A program made the translations under genes and the position numbers. Below, piece after piece: positions 31,407-40,940 of a DNA stretch of 55,718 nt. The DNA is taken from the IMG/VR virus record IMGVR_UViG_3300009495_000018, positions 1-55,718 of that record, one strand, 5' to 3'. The stretch comes from a virus. The notes under the pieces were generated by a model. It saw nothing but the letters and a program-made list of their open reading frames with translations. It was not told the DNA's origin and made no database searches. Position 1 is the first letter of the stretch. Each line of letters starts with the position of its first letter.

Positions 31407-32924
31407 TTATACCGCGTAAGTTGCTTGTGTAATATCTACGTGGATTGTTGCCATTAAGTTTGTTCTGCCAGTAGTAACACCATTTTCAATTACAGGTATC
31501 GCTTTTAGAACACGCTGTTCCATTCCGTTTAGCGCACTTGCACCATTAGCATCTGTCATTGCATTGTCGTCTACTACTATTAAGTATTTACTCGAAGGCG
31601 AAATATGCGGATGTGTTGCATTTTCAGGAGTAGCAGCATAACCTGCGCCGACTTCTATATAACCAACACATAAGGTCCAGTGCCCTACTGACGATTCAAA
31701 GTCGTCGACGCCGCCTACGTAATATTGTTCGTTAAACGGTCCTGTTGTTTGAACTGCTCCCCAGTCGTAAAACTTAACTGGTAAACTCTTACACATACTT
31801 GTGCCACCGACTGTTTCAGGGGGCAGTTTGTTAGCAGGAGTTGTTTTTTCAGTAATGTTCCAGTGTTTCCAACATACAAAGAATGGACGGTTATTAGCAA
31901 TGTCGTCACGAACAATTTGAAAGTTAACATCAAAGTTTTCGTTCAGCGTTGCAGCGTAACCTTCGTTAGCTAGTGGATCTGGAAAAGTGTCCTGTGTGTT
32001 GTAACTAACTGAGGTTGCAGTAGCGTTTAGGGCACCTTGGCCGATTTGTGAATTAAATGCGCGATAACCAAACAAGAAGTTATTAATAGTTGTTCCTACA
32101 GTTATTCCGCCTGCAAATGGATCAGCATCTGCTGCCCCAGTTGCATTAGTTCCGAAGTACCATCCAAAGTCAGTAACAGCACCCGCTGCTTGGGTTGCTC
32201 GTGTTACAGTGTTAGCAGGTCTGTTTCCGTCGTATTGATGATCATGCCATTGCGGATCGCCTTGTACATATATTCCACTACTAGGGAAATCTGCTCCATC
32301 ACCGAAGTTAGTTTGGAAGCCGTATCTGTTTTCAATAAAGCCTAAATGGTTTGCTGCGGCAGTTGGAGCACTCCATCCGTACACAGACTCTTGTGCAATT
32401 AATGGATCATAATTGAAAGGATTGTCCCACATTGCTGGTTGAAAGTCGCACGTTACTAGCTGCACGTTTTTAGTTGCTAGTTCTGCTTCTGTCGGACGTA
32501 GTCTTCTAAAATCTAAAGATGCAGCACTTGTGCTACTATCCCATTTACTTGATATGCCGTTATACACAAATACTGTTTCTAGATTATCATCTGAAAGTAG
32601 TAGTGTTTTAGGATCTCCAAGAAACTGATTAACATATGTTGCATCAGGTATTTGTGCTGTAGTTCTAAAATCTATAGGATGCTGTGCTCTAATGCTTACA
32701 GCATTTTGAGTGTGTCCATATCCCTTTACAATAACTCTTATTACATCGCCATCTGCTGGAGTAGTCGGAAAGTTGATTGCAAATCCTGGTCTGTAATCTG
32801 CTAACCCATCCGAAGCAACTCTACTTAGAGCCTCTACAATGACTGTGTCGCCTGCCCCAGCGTTGTAGCCTTCTTCAACTACTTTTGGTTTGGCCGCTTC
32901 GTTTCTTATTTCTGCTAAAAACAT
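31407..32924 (-). CDS. Fibre or appendage protein with a degenerate C39-like peptidase domain
   Basis: A 505-residue late protein. Residues 1-130 have a fibre-like pattern (TPADGDVIRVIVKGYGHTQNAVSI, TLLLSDDNLETVFVYNG). Residues about 178-455 resemble a C39/papain-like fold: YGWSAPTAAANHLGFIE (182-198), in the place of the family's WCxPTAxAN with Ser185 where Cys is expected, then NNRPFFVCWKHWN, GHWTLCVGY (414-422) with the His, and YLIVVDDN (447-454) with Asp. A folded but probably inactive peptidase domain used for binding is the likely reading. GGAG lies before the ATG. It is placed between gp13 and the large fibre gene. Confidence 0.6.
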   Translation of the reverse strand: MFLAEIRNEAAKPKVVEEGYNAGAGDTVIVEALSRVASDGLADYRPGFAINFPTTPADGDVIRVIVKGYGHTQNAVSIRAQHPIDFRTTAQIPDATYVNQFLGDPKTLLLSDDNLETVFVYNGISSKWDSSTSAASLDFRRLRPTEAELATKNVQLVTCDFQPAMWDNPFNYDPLIAQESVYGWSAPTAAANHLGFIENRYGFQTNFGDGADFPSSGIYVQGDPQWHDHQYDGNRPANTVTRATQAAGAVTDFGWYFGTNATGAADADPFAGGITVGTTINNFLFGYRAFNSQIGQGALNATATSVSYNTQDTFPDPLANEGYAATLNENFDVNFQIVRDDIANNRPFFVCWKHWNITEKTTPANKLPPETVGGTSMCKSLPVKFYDWGAVQTTGPFNEQYYVGGVDDFESSVGHWTLCVGYIEVGAGYAATPENATHPHISPSSKYLIVVDDNAMTDANGASALNGMEQRVLKAIPVIENGVTTGRTNLMATIHVDITQATYAV

Positions 32925-32925
32925 A

Positions 32926-35900
32926 TTAGTTCTCCGTTAGTATCCAACCTTGCTCTGCATTGTAATAAACTAATCCAAACGCAGAACGATCAGTTTGGAT
33001 AATTAAATCGTCTGCTCTACCCTGGATATTATGTCCATTTCTTGCAATAGTAATGTTAAACTGGCTAGCTGTGCCAAATCCGTCTATTACTCTTATTTCG
33101 TCACCTAGTTCTGCAACAGTAGGAAGCGTAATAGTTACTCCGCCTGTTACACTAGTATCTACAATATAATGACTGCCTGCTTCAGCAGTTACATTAGTTA
33201 TTAGTTCAGTCCAACCTCTAGATAGTTTTCCTGTTTTTAATACGCCAGTTGTTACATTAGCGTTATTTACATCACCTACTACAGTGCCATCAATATCGTT
33301 AATAATTTGTGTACTGTCTAGTGCAAATACACTACCTGTAATGTCGCCTCTAATGTCATTAGAAACAATAGTACCTGCATATATATTTCCGTATCTAAAA
33401 TCTGCACTACCGATATCTCCGTCTAAGTCAAATTCTGGTAGAATATTAACTCCAGTCATTGTCTGCACAGAATCACGAATAGTTACACTGCCTGCTAAAT
33501 CAGTGTTGCCGTCGACATAAAATACGCTGCTAGCACCAATAGTAAGTCTAATTCCATCTGTTACTGTAGCTGGAGTAATGTATACATCTGAACCTTGTTT
33601 TAATATACTAATATCGTCGTTGTTAATAGTACCTTTGATTTCACCAGTTAGACCGTCTACCATTACACTCGAATCGTCTGCAAATACAGAACCTTTCAAG
33701 TCACCTGCTAGTGTAGCAAATGTATTCCCGTTAGTCCATTGTGTACCGTCCCATTGTAGTACATCGCCAGTTGCTGGTGCTCCTAATTGTACACCGCTTA
33801 GATCGTCAATAGTTTTATTTCCAAACTCGGTGTCAAAACGTGCTGCTGTAAAGTAGTAGTTTGAAATGCCTTCTGCTAAATCATCTGAAGTTTTTAAACT
33901 AAAGCTATCGTCAAATCGTTGCTCAGTCCAGTATAAGTTAGTTGTGCCTTCTTCAATATCACTCGATAGTAAGTTAGTTAAACGATAATCAAAATCTTGA
34001 TTGAAGTAACTAGTTTGGTAATATCTATTTGAACTACCTTCTGCTAAACTGTCAGTTGATATTGCTAACAAGTTTTCAGTAAAGTTAGCATCACCTCTTG
34101 CTTCAGTAAAGTATAGATTATTATCACCTTCTGGAACTCCATCAGTGTTTAGTCCGCCGCCTACTCTAACAAGTTGATTCCATGTTCCGCTAACAGCACT
34201 ATAAACTTCGCCAGTTGCTTGTACTGTTGCAATCATACCTGCATATGTGGTTGCATCTGGTAAGTCAACTAGTGTTGCATAGTAACTTCTAATTTTGTTA
34301 GTTGCACTAGTCAACTCAATAGTTGCACTTGGGCTTGTAATACTTCCGTTTAAGTTACCTTCAAACGTTGCTGCTACAAACGTGTCTGCACCGACTGACC
34401 ATTTATCAACGGCTTCGTCCCAAACAAGTTGTTTAACACCTTCATCGCCGCGCCTTACTTCGATACCTGCATTTATTGTAGGAGCACCAGTTGTAACATT
34501 TGAGTTAAGAGTTACAATGTTGTCTTCAACTAGTAATTGTGTTGTGTCAATAGTTGTTGTTGTGCCTTGTACTGTTAAATTGCCAGTAAGTGTTAAGTTA
34601 AGGAATGTCGGACTTGCATTAGTTGCAATATCTTGACCCAGTGCAATAACACCAGTTGTATTATTATATGTTACGCCTGTGCCGCCACTTAGTGCTGCTC
34701 TTGCTCTTGCATCTGTAAAGTACTTGTTAGTTGCACCAGCGCCCGATTCTGATATTTGATCAGTAATTGTAGGAATAGCAGGTTTGTTTACAAAGTTGTC
34801 CCAATCAAGGAAGTAGCTAGGGAGCTGACCGTTTAGGTTTTGTACTTCGCCGAACTCGTTAATAATAACATCATCAAATTCAGTTTTAATTATTGCACTA
34901 TTTAAGCCACCAAGGATAATAGTACCTTGCAAGTCAGACTCTAATGTTCCTGTTGAAGTAAATGTTCCATTAACTGTTAAATTATTAAACGTTGATGTGT
35001 TTGTACTTGTAACATCTCCACTTAGTGTACCATTAACGCTACCGTTTAAACTACCAGTAAAGAAGCCTTCAAAGCTCAAGTTTTGGCTTGGACTTGTCGG
35101 ATCTACTTTAACTGTCATAGGCAATGTACTATAGAATGTTAATCCGCCCTGTTCAATGCGCGAAGCACCTAGTGTTGCTAATGGGCGACCTAAAATGTAC
35201 CCGCCTGTGCCAAAGCTAAGGATTGAACTATTAGCAATATTAATTGTTGTGCCAGTTGATCCGCCTAGGTTGTCTGTACGTACACTATCGTTGACTACAT
35301 CGCCTGTGATTAAATTAGATACTGCATCAACAAGTACTGTTGAGTCATCACCAAACACACTACCTTTGACATCACTGCCCCATATTGCTGAAGAAATATC
35401 TGTAAACTCAACTGCTGTTGCATCTGCATTTACAGCAAGAACTTTGTTATTAAAGCCTAAGAAGCTACTTGGAGTATCTGTTAATCCTAAGAATGTACTT
35501 GAGCCGCCTGTGCCGCCGCCAGTAGTTGCAATTGATAGTGTATTGGAAACATCGTCATATGTTAATGCAATTCCGTCACCAGCTTGTAATAATGCAGCTA
35601 CGCGGTCATCAACACGCTCATCTGTGTACCATTGATTAAGTGAGCCTTCTGATATATCATCAGTTGACTTAGTACTAAACATTACATTCCAGTCTGCTTG
35701 TGTAAACACATCAAGTACATTAATTGTACCCGACATTCCCGGATAGTACTGTGAATTATAGTACAGTGTATCAGGTGCATTCATTGGTACTGTAAATGTA
35801 ATAGTACCTGTTTCTGATCCGTTGCCAGTAACGCCATCATTATATGCATTTGCAGTCCCCGTAGAATTTACAGTTTTAATGAACAATGGACTACCAGTTG

Positions 35901-37599
35901 CATCCATTGAGAATGTGTATGTTTGTCCTCTTGATAGATATATTTCTGGATCTAATGCTGCTGTTGTGCCGCCACCATTGAATACGTAGTTATTTGTTCC
36001 ATCAGCTGTTACTGCAAAGTTAATAACTCCGTCTACACTTGCTACATCTCCTGGTATAAAGTTTGAACCATCCCATACCAGTGCTTGTCCGTTAGTAGGT
36101 GCTGCTGTAGTTGTATCTACGTCTGCTAATGCATCAATACTTGATGTGCTTAAATCACTAGCAACACTTCCAGGTACAAAGTTAGATCCGTCCCATACAA
36201 GTGCTTGTCCGTTAGTAGGTGCTGCTGTAGTTGTATCTACGTCTGCTAATGCATCAATACTTGTAGCACTAATATCAGCTGCAACACTGCCCGGAACAAA
36301 ATCGTTTCCATCCCATACAAGTGCTTGGCCATTAGTAGGTGCTGCTGTTGTGATATCTACATCACTAAGTGCGCCTACACTAAAAGAGCCTATACCTGTA
36401 ATATAACCGGTACTATTAGTAAAGCTAATAACACCAGTAACCTGATTAAAGTCAATATCTCCAGTGCCGCTAATATCTGTTAGTGCAATGCCTACGCCGC
36501 CGTCTGATGTTAAGTCAGCTGCTGGTGCCCATACAGCTCCGTCCCATTTTAATACTTGACCTGTTGTAGGCGCAACAGCACTTACATCTGCTAAGTCACC
36601 TACGTTTGTAGGAATGGTAGGAGCACCTGTTAAGTCTGCATATGCGCCACTTGTTGCTACAGTTGCTAATGTTGGTGTACCTGTTAAGTCTGCATATGCT
36701 CCACTTGTTGCTACAGTTGCTAAACTTGCTGTTGTTGCATATGTTGATAAATCAGGAGGTGTTAAAGTAAACAGTCCTAGTGTATTATTATATGTTAGTG
36801 TACCAGTGCCGCTGGCAGCAACAGTATTAGCTGATAAGTCAGTTAATGCAATACCGCCTGCACTATCGTCAGTTCCTACTATCCAAGCAGTTCCGCTATA
36901 CTTTAATACACTACCTGATACTGCACCAGCTGTATCTACATCTGATAAGTCGTTAATGCTTGCTGTTGAAATGTCTGTAGACGATACTGTTCCCGGTACA
37001 AAGTTAGATCCGTCCCACACAAGTGCTTCACCATTGTTAGGAGCAGTTGTAGTTGTATCTACATCACTTAATGCGTTAATGCTAGTTGACCCAATATCCG
37101 CTGCAACACTTCCAGGTACCCAAGCAGCGCCATTCCACACAAGTGCTTGCCCACTGCTAGGATTGGCTACACTTACGTTTGTTAAATCACCTAATGCTTG
37201 TGCTACTGCTGCTGGAGTAGTTGCTGTCCACACAGCGCCGTCGTATGATAGTACTTGGCCTGTTGTTGCAGAACCTACACTTGTATCAGTTAATGCTGAA
37301 AGCGAAGTAACTAATGCCGGAACGTTTGCAAAATTGTCATAATCTAAATAAAAGCTAGGAGGTTGGCCGCCTAATGTAGCAGCGTCAGTACTTGATGATG
37401 TTGCACTGCCCCATTGAATGGATCCGTCAATACCTACAATAAGAACTTGACCTTGTAGGCCGTCTTGCCATTGCGGAAATCCGCCTACCTTACCGTATAA
37501 TTCTGTAAAATTTAAATTTGTTTTTGTTAGCGCAGAACGTAATGTATCGCCATCACCTGCGTCCGGGCTGCTGCCAACGTTAATAATTTCTTGAGTCAT
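32926..37599 (-). CDS. Large repetitive tail fibre-like protein
   Basis: A 1557-residue protein. The N-terminus NVGSSPDAGDGDTLRSALTKTNLNFTELYGKVG is typical of marine T4-like fibre proteins. Residues about 100-500 contain many copies of a 40-residue unit of the type LSDVDTTTAAPTNGQALVWDGSNFVPG, interrupted by an 18-residue LATVATSGAYADLTGTPT repeat. Further on are KSTDDISEGSLNQWYTDERVDDRV-like units (about 670-700, 950-980, 1190-1270) and KGSVFADDSS motifs. The C-terminus (VTAEAGSHYIVDTSVTGGVTITLPT...YYNAEQGWILTEN) is a beta-rich domain. It is expressed from the late box at 37634-37639. Trimeric fibre or whisker is inferred. Confidence 0.8.
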   Translation of the reverse strand: MTQEIINVGSSPDAGDGDTLRSALTKTNLNFTELYGKVGGFPQWQDGLQGQVLIVGIDGSIQWGSATSSSTDAATLGGQPPSFYLDYDNFANVPALVTSLSALTDTSVGSATTGQVLSYDGAVWTATTPAAVAQALGDLTNVSVANPSSGQALVWNGAAWVPGSVAADIGSTSINALSDVDTTTTAPNNGEALVWDGSNFVPGTVSSTDISTASINDLSDVDTAGAVSGSVLKYSGTAWIVGTDDSAGGIALTDLSANTVAASGTGTLTYNNTLGLFTLTPPDLSTYATTASLATVATSGAYADLTGTPTLATVATSGAYADLTGAPTIPTNVGDLADVSAVAPTTGQVLKWDGAVWAPAADLTSDGGVGIALTDISGTGDIDFNQVTGVISFTNSTGYITGIGSFSVGALSDVDITTAAPTNGQALVWDGNDFVPGSVAADISATSIDALADVDTTTAAPTNGQALVWDGSNFVPGSVASDLSTSSIDALADVDTTTAAPTNGQALVWDGSNFIPGDVASVDGVINFAVTADGTNNYVFNGGGTTAALDPEIYLSRGQTYTFSMDATGSPLFIKTVNSTGTANAYNDGVTGNGSETGTITFTVPMNAPDTLYYNSQYYPGMSGTINVLDVFTQADWNVMFSTKSTDDISEGSLNQWYTDERVDDRVAALLQAGDGIALTYDDVSNTLSIATTGGGTGGSSTFLGLTDTPSSFLGFNNKVLAVNADATAVEFTDISSAIWGSDVKGSVFGDDSTVLVDAVSNLITGDVVNDSVRTDNLGGSTGTTINIANSSILSFGTGGYILGRPLATLGASRIEQGGLTFYSTLPMTVKVDPTSPSQNLSFEGFFTGSLNGSVNGTLSGDVTSTNTSTFNNLTVNGTFTSTGTLESDLQGTIILGGLNSAIIKTEFDDVIINEFGEVQNLNGQLPSYFLDWDNFVNKPAIPTITDQISESGAGATNKYFTDARARAALSGGTGVTYNNTTGVIALGQDIATNASPTFLNLTLTGNLTVQGTTTTIDTTQLLVEDNIVTLNSNVTTGAPTINAGIEVRRGDEGVKQLVWDEAVDKWSVGADTFVAATFEGNLNGSITSPSATIELTSATNKIRSYYATLVDLPDATTYAGMIATVQATGEVYSAVSGTWNQLVRVGGGLNTDGVPEGDNNLYFTEARGDANFTENLLAISTDSLAEGSSNRYYQTSYFNQDFDYRLTNLLSSDIEEGTTNLYWTEQRFDDSFSLKTSDDLAEGISNYYFTAARFDTEFGNKTIDDLSGVQLGAPATGDVLQWDGTQWTNGNTFATLAGDLKGSVFADDSSVMVDGLTGEIKGTINNDDISILKQGSDVYITPATVTDGIRLTIGASSVFYVDGNTDLAGSVTIRDSVQTMTGVNILPEFDLDGDIGSADFRYGNIYAGTIVSNDIRGDITGSVFALDSTQIINDIDGTVVGDVNNANVTTGVLKTGKLSRGWTELITNVTAEAGSHYIVDTSVTGGVTITLPTVAELGDEIRVIDGFGTASQFNITIARNGHNIQGRADDLIIQTDRSAFGLVYYNAEQGWILTEN
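36071..36360 (-). repeat. 120-bp direct repeats in the fibre gene
   Basis: Segments beginning at 36071, 36191 and 36311 share a block of about 50-72 bases at an exact 120-bp period (40 codons). The first two copies are almost identical over 72 bases. They encode the NGQALVWDGSNFVPG unit, whose more diverged copies continue upstream to about 37300. Confidence 0.85.
36625..36726 (-). repeat. 54-bp tandem repeat in the fibre gene
   Basis: Two nearly identical 54-base units (starting at 36625 and 36679) encode two copies of the 18-residue LATVATSGAYADLTGTPT. They are in frame within the fibre gene and suited to slippage or recombination. Confidence 0.8.
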
Positions 37600-37633
37600 A
37601 GTATCCTATTTCCTAGCATTGCATTTGTTAAAG

Positions 37634-37639
37634 TATTTA
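37634..37639 (-). promoter_or_regulatory. T4-type late promoter box before the fibre gene
   Basis: TAAATA on the minus strand (context AGATAAATACTTT), 34 bases before the ATG at 37599. Confidence 0.6.
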
Positions 37640-37659
37640 TCTTATGAGCAGGAATCTAA

Positions 37660-37665
37660 TAAATA
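37660..37665 (+). promoter_or_regulatory. T4-type late promoter box before gp14
   Basis: TAAATA (context CTAATAAATACTT) ends eight bases before the ATG at 37674. It is divergent from the fibre promoter 21 bases away and defines the 74-base divergent region. Confidence 0.6.
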
Positions 37666-37673
37666 CTTGTACT

Positions 37674-39041
37674 ATGCCCAGACTCAGTTTATATAAACCA
37701 GAAAAAGGTCGAGACTATAAATTTTTAGATCGACAGATATACGAAATGTTCCAAATTGGTGGGACAGATGTTCTAGTACACAAATACATTGGTACAGACG
37801 ACGGCACCACTGTGAAAGACGAGCGACAAATTCAAGATCTGTTGTTTTTAGAAAATAGAGATAGAAAGTACGACCAGGATATTTACTCCTTAAGAGGAAT
37901 ATATAATGTCCAAGATATCGACTTTGATCTAAGTCAGTTTGGATTGTTTTTACAAAACGATACAGTGTTTATGACTATTCATATTAACAGTAGCGTTGAT
38001 TCTTTAGGCAGAAAAATTATGCCTGGAGACGTAATTGAATTGCCACATTTAAAAGATGAATATGCTGCTAACGACTATGAAGTAGCACTTAAACGCTTTT
38101 ATGTTGTAGAAGATGTTAACCGTGCAGCTGAAGGATTTTCGCCCACGTGGTATCCGCACTTGTACCGTGTTAAACTAAAACAAATTGTCGATAGTCAAGA
38201 ATTTAAAGAAATACTTGATCTTCCAATGAATGAAGATGCACCTGATCAAGGATCATTGCGTGACTTGTTATCAACATATGATGCAGAAATGCAAATTAAT
38301 AATGCTAACTTATTAGAAGCTGAAAAAGATGCTCCTAAATCAGGATATGACATTACTAACTTTTATACGTTGTCAACTGAAAACGGAACTGTTGATTTAG
38401 CCACAGTTGATGATAGTTCATTAAATGCAGGAAGTTTAGCTACAGTAGATGCATTAAGAAACACTCCTAGAAAAGACGGATACAGTGGTTACTTACTGGG
38501 CTCTACAGAAGCACCTGATGGTGCACCGTTTGGTAGTGGTATTACATTTCCACTAGAAGTAGCCGAAGGCGATTATTTCTTACGTGTAGACTTTATGCCA
38601 AATAGACTTTTTAGATATGACGGCGAACGTTGGGTTAAGATGCGTGATAATATGAGAATGAACTTAACAAGCGACGATGCAAGACAAACACAAAAAACAT
38701 CGTTTATTAACAATAACGAATATACATATATTGACCAAATAGCAACCGACTTAGTATCACTTGCTAAAGGCGACACTGTAGTACTAACTGATGTAGAATC
38801 ACAAGTTGCTAATCCTAGATTTATTATGCTTAAAATAAATGGATACAAGGTAGAATTTGATTCTAACGAACATCCTAATATGTACGATACTCATACTAGA
38901 AACAATATTCCGAATCTAGTAAAACTTAACTTGCCTATTGAAATTATTGATGCAGGCTTATGGGAAGTTATCTTCTATAATGACAGAGTCAAACAGCGTC
39001 AAAGTTTATCAGAAGCTTTGAGAGCAAGGAGCGATAATTAA
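37674..39041 (+). CDS. 14: gp14-like neck protein
   Basis: A 455-residue protein. Its start MPRLSLYKPEKGRDYKFLDRQIYEMFQIGGTDVLVHKYIG, the block DLLFLENRDRKYDQDIYSLRGIYNVQDIDFDLSQFGLFLQNDTVFMTIHI, and FYVVEDVNRAAEGFSPTWYPHLYRVKLKQIVD follow the gp14 pattern (location in the head-tail neck, dimer with gp13). T4 gp14 is 256 residues; a long C-terminal extension containing EVAEGDYFLRVDFMPNRLFRYDGERWVKM is extra. The ATG at 37674 follows a late box; an in-frame ATG at 37644 overlaps the promoter. Adjacency to gp15 supports the call. Confidence 0.72.
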   Translation: MPRLSLYKPEKGRDYKFLDRQIYEMFQIGGTDVLVHKYIGTDDGTTVKDERQIQDLLFLENRDRKYDQDIYSLRGIYNVQDIDFDLSQFGLFLQNDTVFMTIHINSSVDSLGRKIMPGDVIELPHLKDEYAANDYEVALKRFYVVEDVNRAAEGFSPTWYPHLYRVKLKQIVDSQEFKEILDLPMNEDAPDQGSLRDLLSTYDAEMQINNANLLEAEKDAPKSGYDITNFYTLSTENGTVDLATVDDSSLNAGSLATVDALRNTPRKDGYSGYLLGSTEAPDGAPFGSGITFPLEVAEGDYFLRVDFMPNRLFRYDGERWVKMRDNMRMNLTSDDARQTQKTSFINNNEYTYIDQIATDLVSLAKGDTVVLTDVESQVANPRFIMLKINGYKVEFDSNEHPNMYDTHTRNNIPNLVKLNLPIEIIDAGLWEVIFYNDRVKQRQSLSEALRARSDN

Positions 39042-40471
39042 TGCAGCACTTTTATGACGGCCAAGTAAGACGATATTTAAATCAAATGTTGCGTTTACTA
39101 AGCAACTTTACATACAAAGACGGATCAGGAAAAATTACTCCTGTGCCCGTAATGTATGGCGATATCACACGTCAGGTGTCAAGTATTATTCGTGATAATT
39201 CAGAAAATAAAATACCAAGCGCACCTCGCATAGGTATGTATGTTACAGCAATGGAGCAAGACAGGACTAGAACGTCTGATGCAACACTAGTTAGTAAAGT
39301 AAACATTAGAGAACGTGCTTTTGACGAAGTAAACCAGCGTTACACTACACAGCAAGGCAACTCGTATACAGTTGAACGCTTAATGCCAAGTCCGTACACT
39401 CTAACAGTAAGTGCTGATATTTGGTCAACGAACACTGATCAAAAATTACAAATTATAGAACAAATTTTAACGCTATTCAATCCAAGTTTAGAAATACAAA
39501 CTACAGATAACTTTATTGATTGGACTAGTTTAAGTGTTGTAAACTTAGAAGGAATTACATGGAGCTCTCGTTCAATACCACAAGGTACTGAAACAGAAAT
39601 TGATGTGTCAACATTATCGTTTAGTACTCCGATTTATATTAGTCCTCCAGTAAAAGTAAAACAACTAGGTGTTATTACAGCTATTGCAATGAGCATTGGC
39701 GACGAAGACAGAGGCACAATTGAAACTGGTATTAACATACCGGGTGATTCAATTCTCTTCCCAGGTTGGGATCAAACTGTACCTGATGCATTTAGTGCTA
39801 ATCTAGATACCGCAGCAGCAAGTTGGCATTCGCTTGTGTTTGGTAACACAATCAAACTTGTTAAACCGATGGGTCTTAGTAATGCTTCTGAACTTGAGAA
39901 ATCAACCCCTAGTGGTGCTCAAGGTAACTGGCAAGGTGTATTAGATGCATTGCCAGGAACATATAGAGCAGGACTATCTAAGGTATTTTTACGTAGAGAC
40001 GATTCAAAAACTCCAATTGTTGGTTACTTAACTTTGAATCCACTAGACGAGACACAACTTACTGTTAATTGGGATATTGACACTCAGCCAACAAATAGTA
40101 CTTTAGTAGGACCATTAAGATCAGATGGAAATATTAATGCAGTAGTTGATCCTGTGAGAAATCCTCCGGCAATCGTTCCAGGTGTTAGATTCTTACTTAC
40201 AGCTGATATCGGAAGCGAAAGCAACGTTGACGGGCCGGACTTTTGGAAGAACACAAATGGTGTCGACTTTGTTGCTGGAGCAAACGACATTATCGAATGG
40301 GACGGAACTTCTTGGACTATTATATTCGACGCAAGTGAGTACACGGGTGACCCGGTATATGTAACAAACATTAATCCAAACAGCGGCCTACAATTTAAAT
40401 GGGACGGCGAGCAATGGATTAAGGCGTGGGAAGGTTTATATAAGCCAGGACACTGGCAAGTCATCCTCTAA
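39041..40471 (+). CDS. 15: gp15-like tail sheath stabiliser / tail completion protein
   Basis: A 476-residue protein. The N-terminal 220 residues match gp15: MQHFYDGQVRRYLNQMLRLLSNFTYKDGSGKITPVPVMYGD (compare YFYNSSFRRYATLMGDLFSNI), then RLMPSPYTLTVSADIWSTNTDQKLQIIEQILTLFNPSLEIQ. T4 gp15 has 272 residues; about 220 extra C-terminal residues include repeated DGTSWTIIF and DGEQWIKAW units like those of fibre proteins. gp15 joins the tail terminator ring to the neck. The start overlaps the gp14 stop (TAATG). Confidence 0.85.
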   Translation: MQHFYDGQVRRYLNQMLRLLSNFTYKDGSGKITPVPVMYGDITRQVSSIIRDNSENKIPSAPRIGMYVTAMEQDRTRTSDATLVSKVNIRERAFDEVNQRYTTQQGNSYTVERLMPSPYTLTVSADIWSTNTDQKLQIIEQILTLFNPSLEIQTTDNFIDWTSLSVVNLEGITWSSRSIPQGTETEIDVSTLSFSTPIYISPPVKVKQLGVITAIAMSIGDEDRGTIETGINIPGDSILFPGWDQTVPDAFSANLDTAAASWHSLVFGNTIKLVKPMGLSNASELEKSTPSGAQGNWQGVLDALPGTYRAGLSKVFLRRDDSKTPIVGYLTLNPLDETQLTVNWDIDTQPTNSTLVGPLRSDGNINAVVDPVRNPPAIVPGVRFLLTADIGSESNVDGPDFWKNTNGVDFVAGANDIIEWDGTSWTIIFDASEYTGDPVYVTNINPNSGLQFKWDGEQWIKAWEGLYKPGHWQVIL

Positions 40472-40487
40472 AACTACTATATATTAT

Positions 40488-40940
40488 ATGTCCGAGAAAA
40501 TAATTTGTAGTGGAGCTCTGATTTGTTCCCTTAAAACTAAACGTGTATTACTATTACAACGAACTCATGTTAAACAGCCTGAGCACTGGGGACTAGTAGG
40601 CGGCAAAAATGAATATGGCGAAACTCCTTGGGAAGGTCTACAACGAGAGATAACCGAAGAATTAGGCAAACTTCCTTCTTTTGCTAAAGTTATCCCATTA
40701 GAGCTATTTGTATCAAATGATGAAAAGTTTAATTTTCATACATATCTATGTTTTGTAAATGACGAATTTATTCCGTTGTTAAATGACGAACACTCAGGTT
40801 ACTGTTGGGTTACATTTGGAAATTGGCCAAAACCCTTACATCAGGGGTTGCGAAATACATTAAACAATGCTACAATAAAGACTAAAGTCATGACGGCAGT
40901 TGACGTTTTGCAATACATAGAGGATCACAATGATACTTAA
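40488..40940 (+). CDS. NUDIX hydrolase
   Basis: A 150-residue protein. The Nudix box GX5EX7REUXEEXGU is present as G39...E45...REITEELG (53-60), except that the residue after the last Gly is Lys61 rather than hydrophobic. The fold starts with GALICSLKTKRVLLLQRTHVKQPEHWGLVGGK. Substrates of this family are nucleoside diphosphate derivatives; the exact one cannot be read. It is the first gene after gp15 and overlaps the oxygenase-like gene by 11 bases, so it belongs to the radical SAM gene set by position. Confidence 0.88.
   Translation: MSEKIICSGALICSLKTKRVLLLQRTHVKQPEHWGLVGGKNEYGETPWEGLQREITEELGKLPSFAKVIPLELFVSNDEKFNFHTYLCFVNDEFIPLLNDEHSGYCWVTFGNWPKPLHQGLRNTLNNATIKTKVMTAVDVLQYIEDHNDT

Noticed and set aside
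31407-32924. Active C39 peptidase for processing the tail proteins
   Set aside because: The expected catalytic Cys is Ser185 and the protein is located with structural genes away from the radical SAM operon, so an active leader peptidase is not supported.
35156-35635. Open frame of 159 codons on the plus strand
   Set aside because: Another shadow of the fibre gene; no start signal or domain.
36071-37300. CRISPR-like regular repeats
   Set aside because: The 120-bp period is a whole number of codons, the spacers are also related to each other, and all units are in frame within a fibre protein.
36614-37342. Open frame of 242 codons on the plus strand opposite the fibre gene
   Set aside because: It mirrors the repetitive fibre codons (Val/Pro/Ser-rich antisense composition), has no ribosome-binding site and no recognisable protein features.
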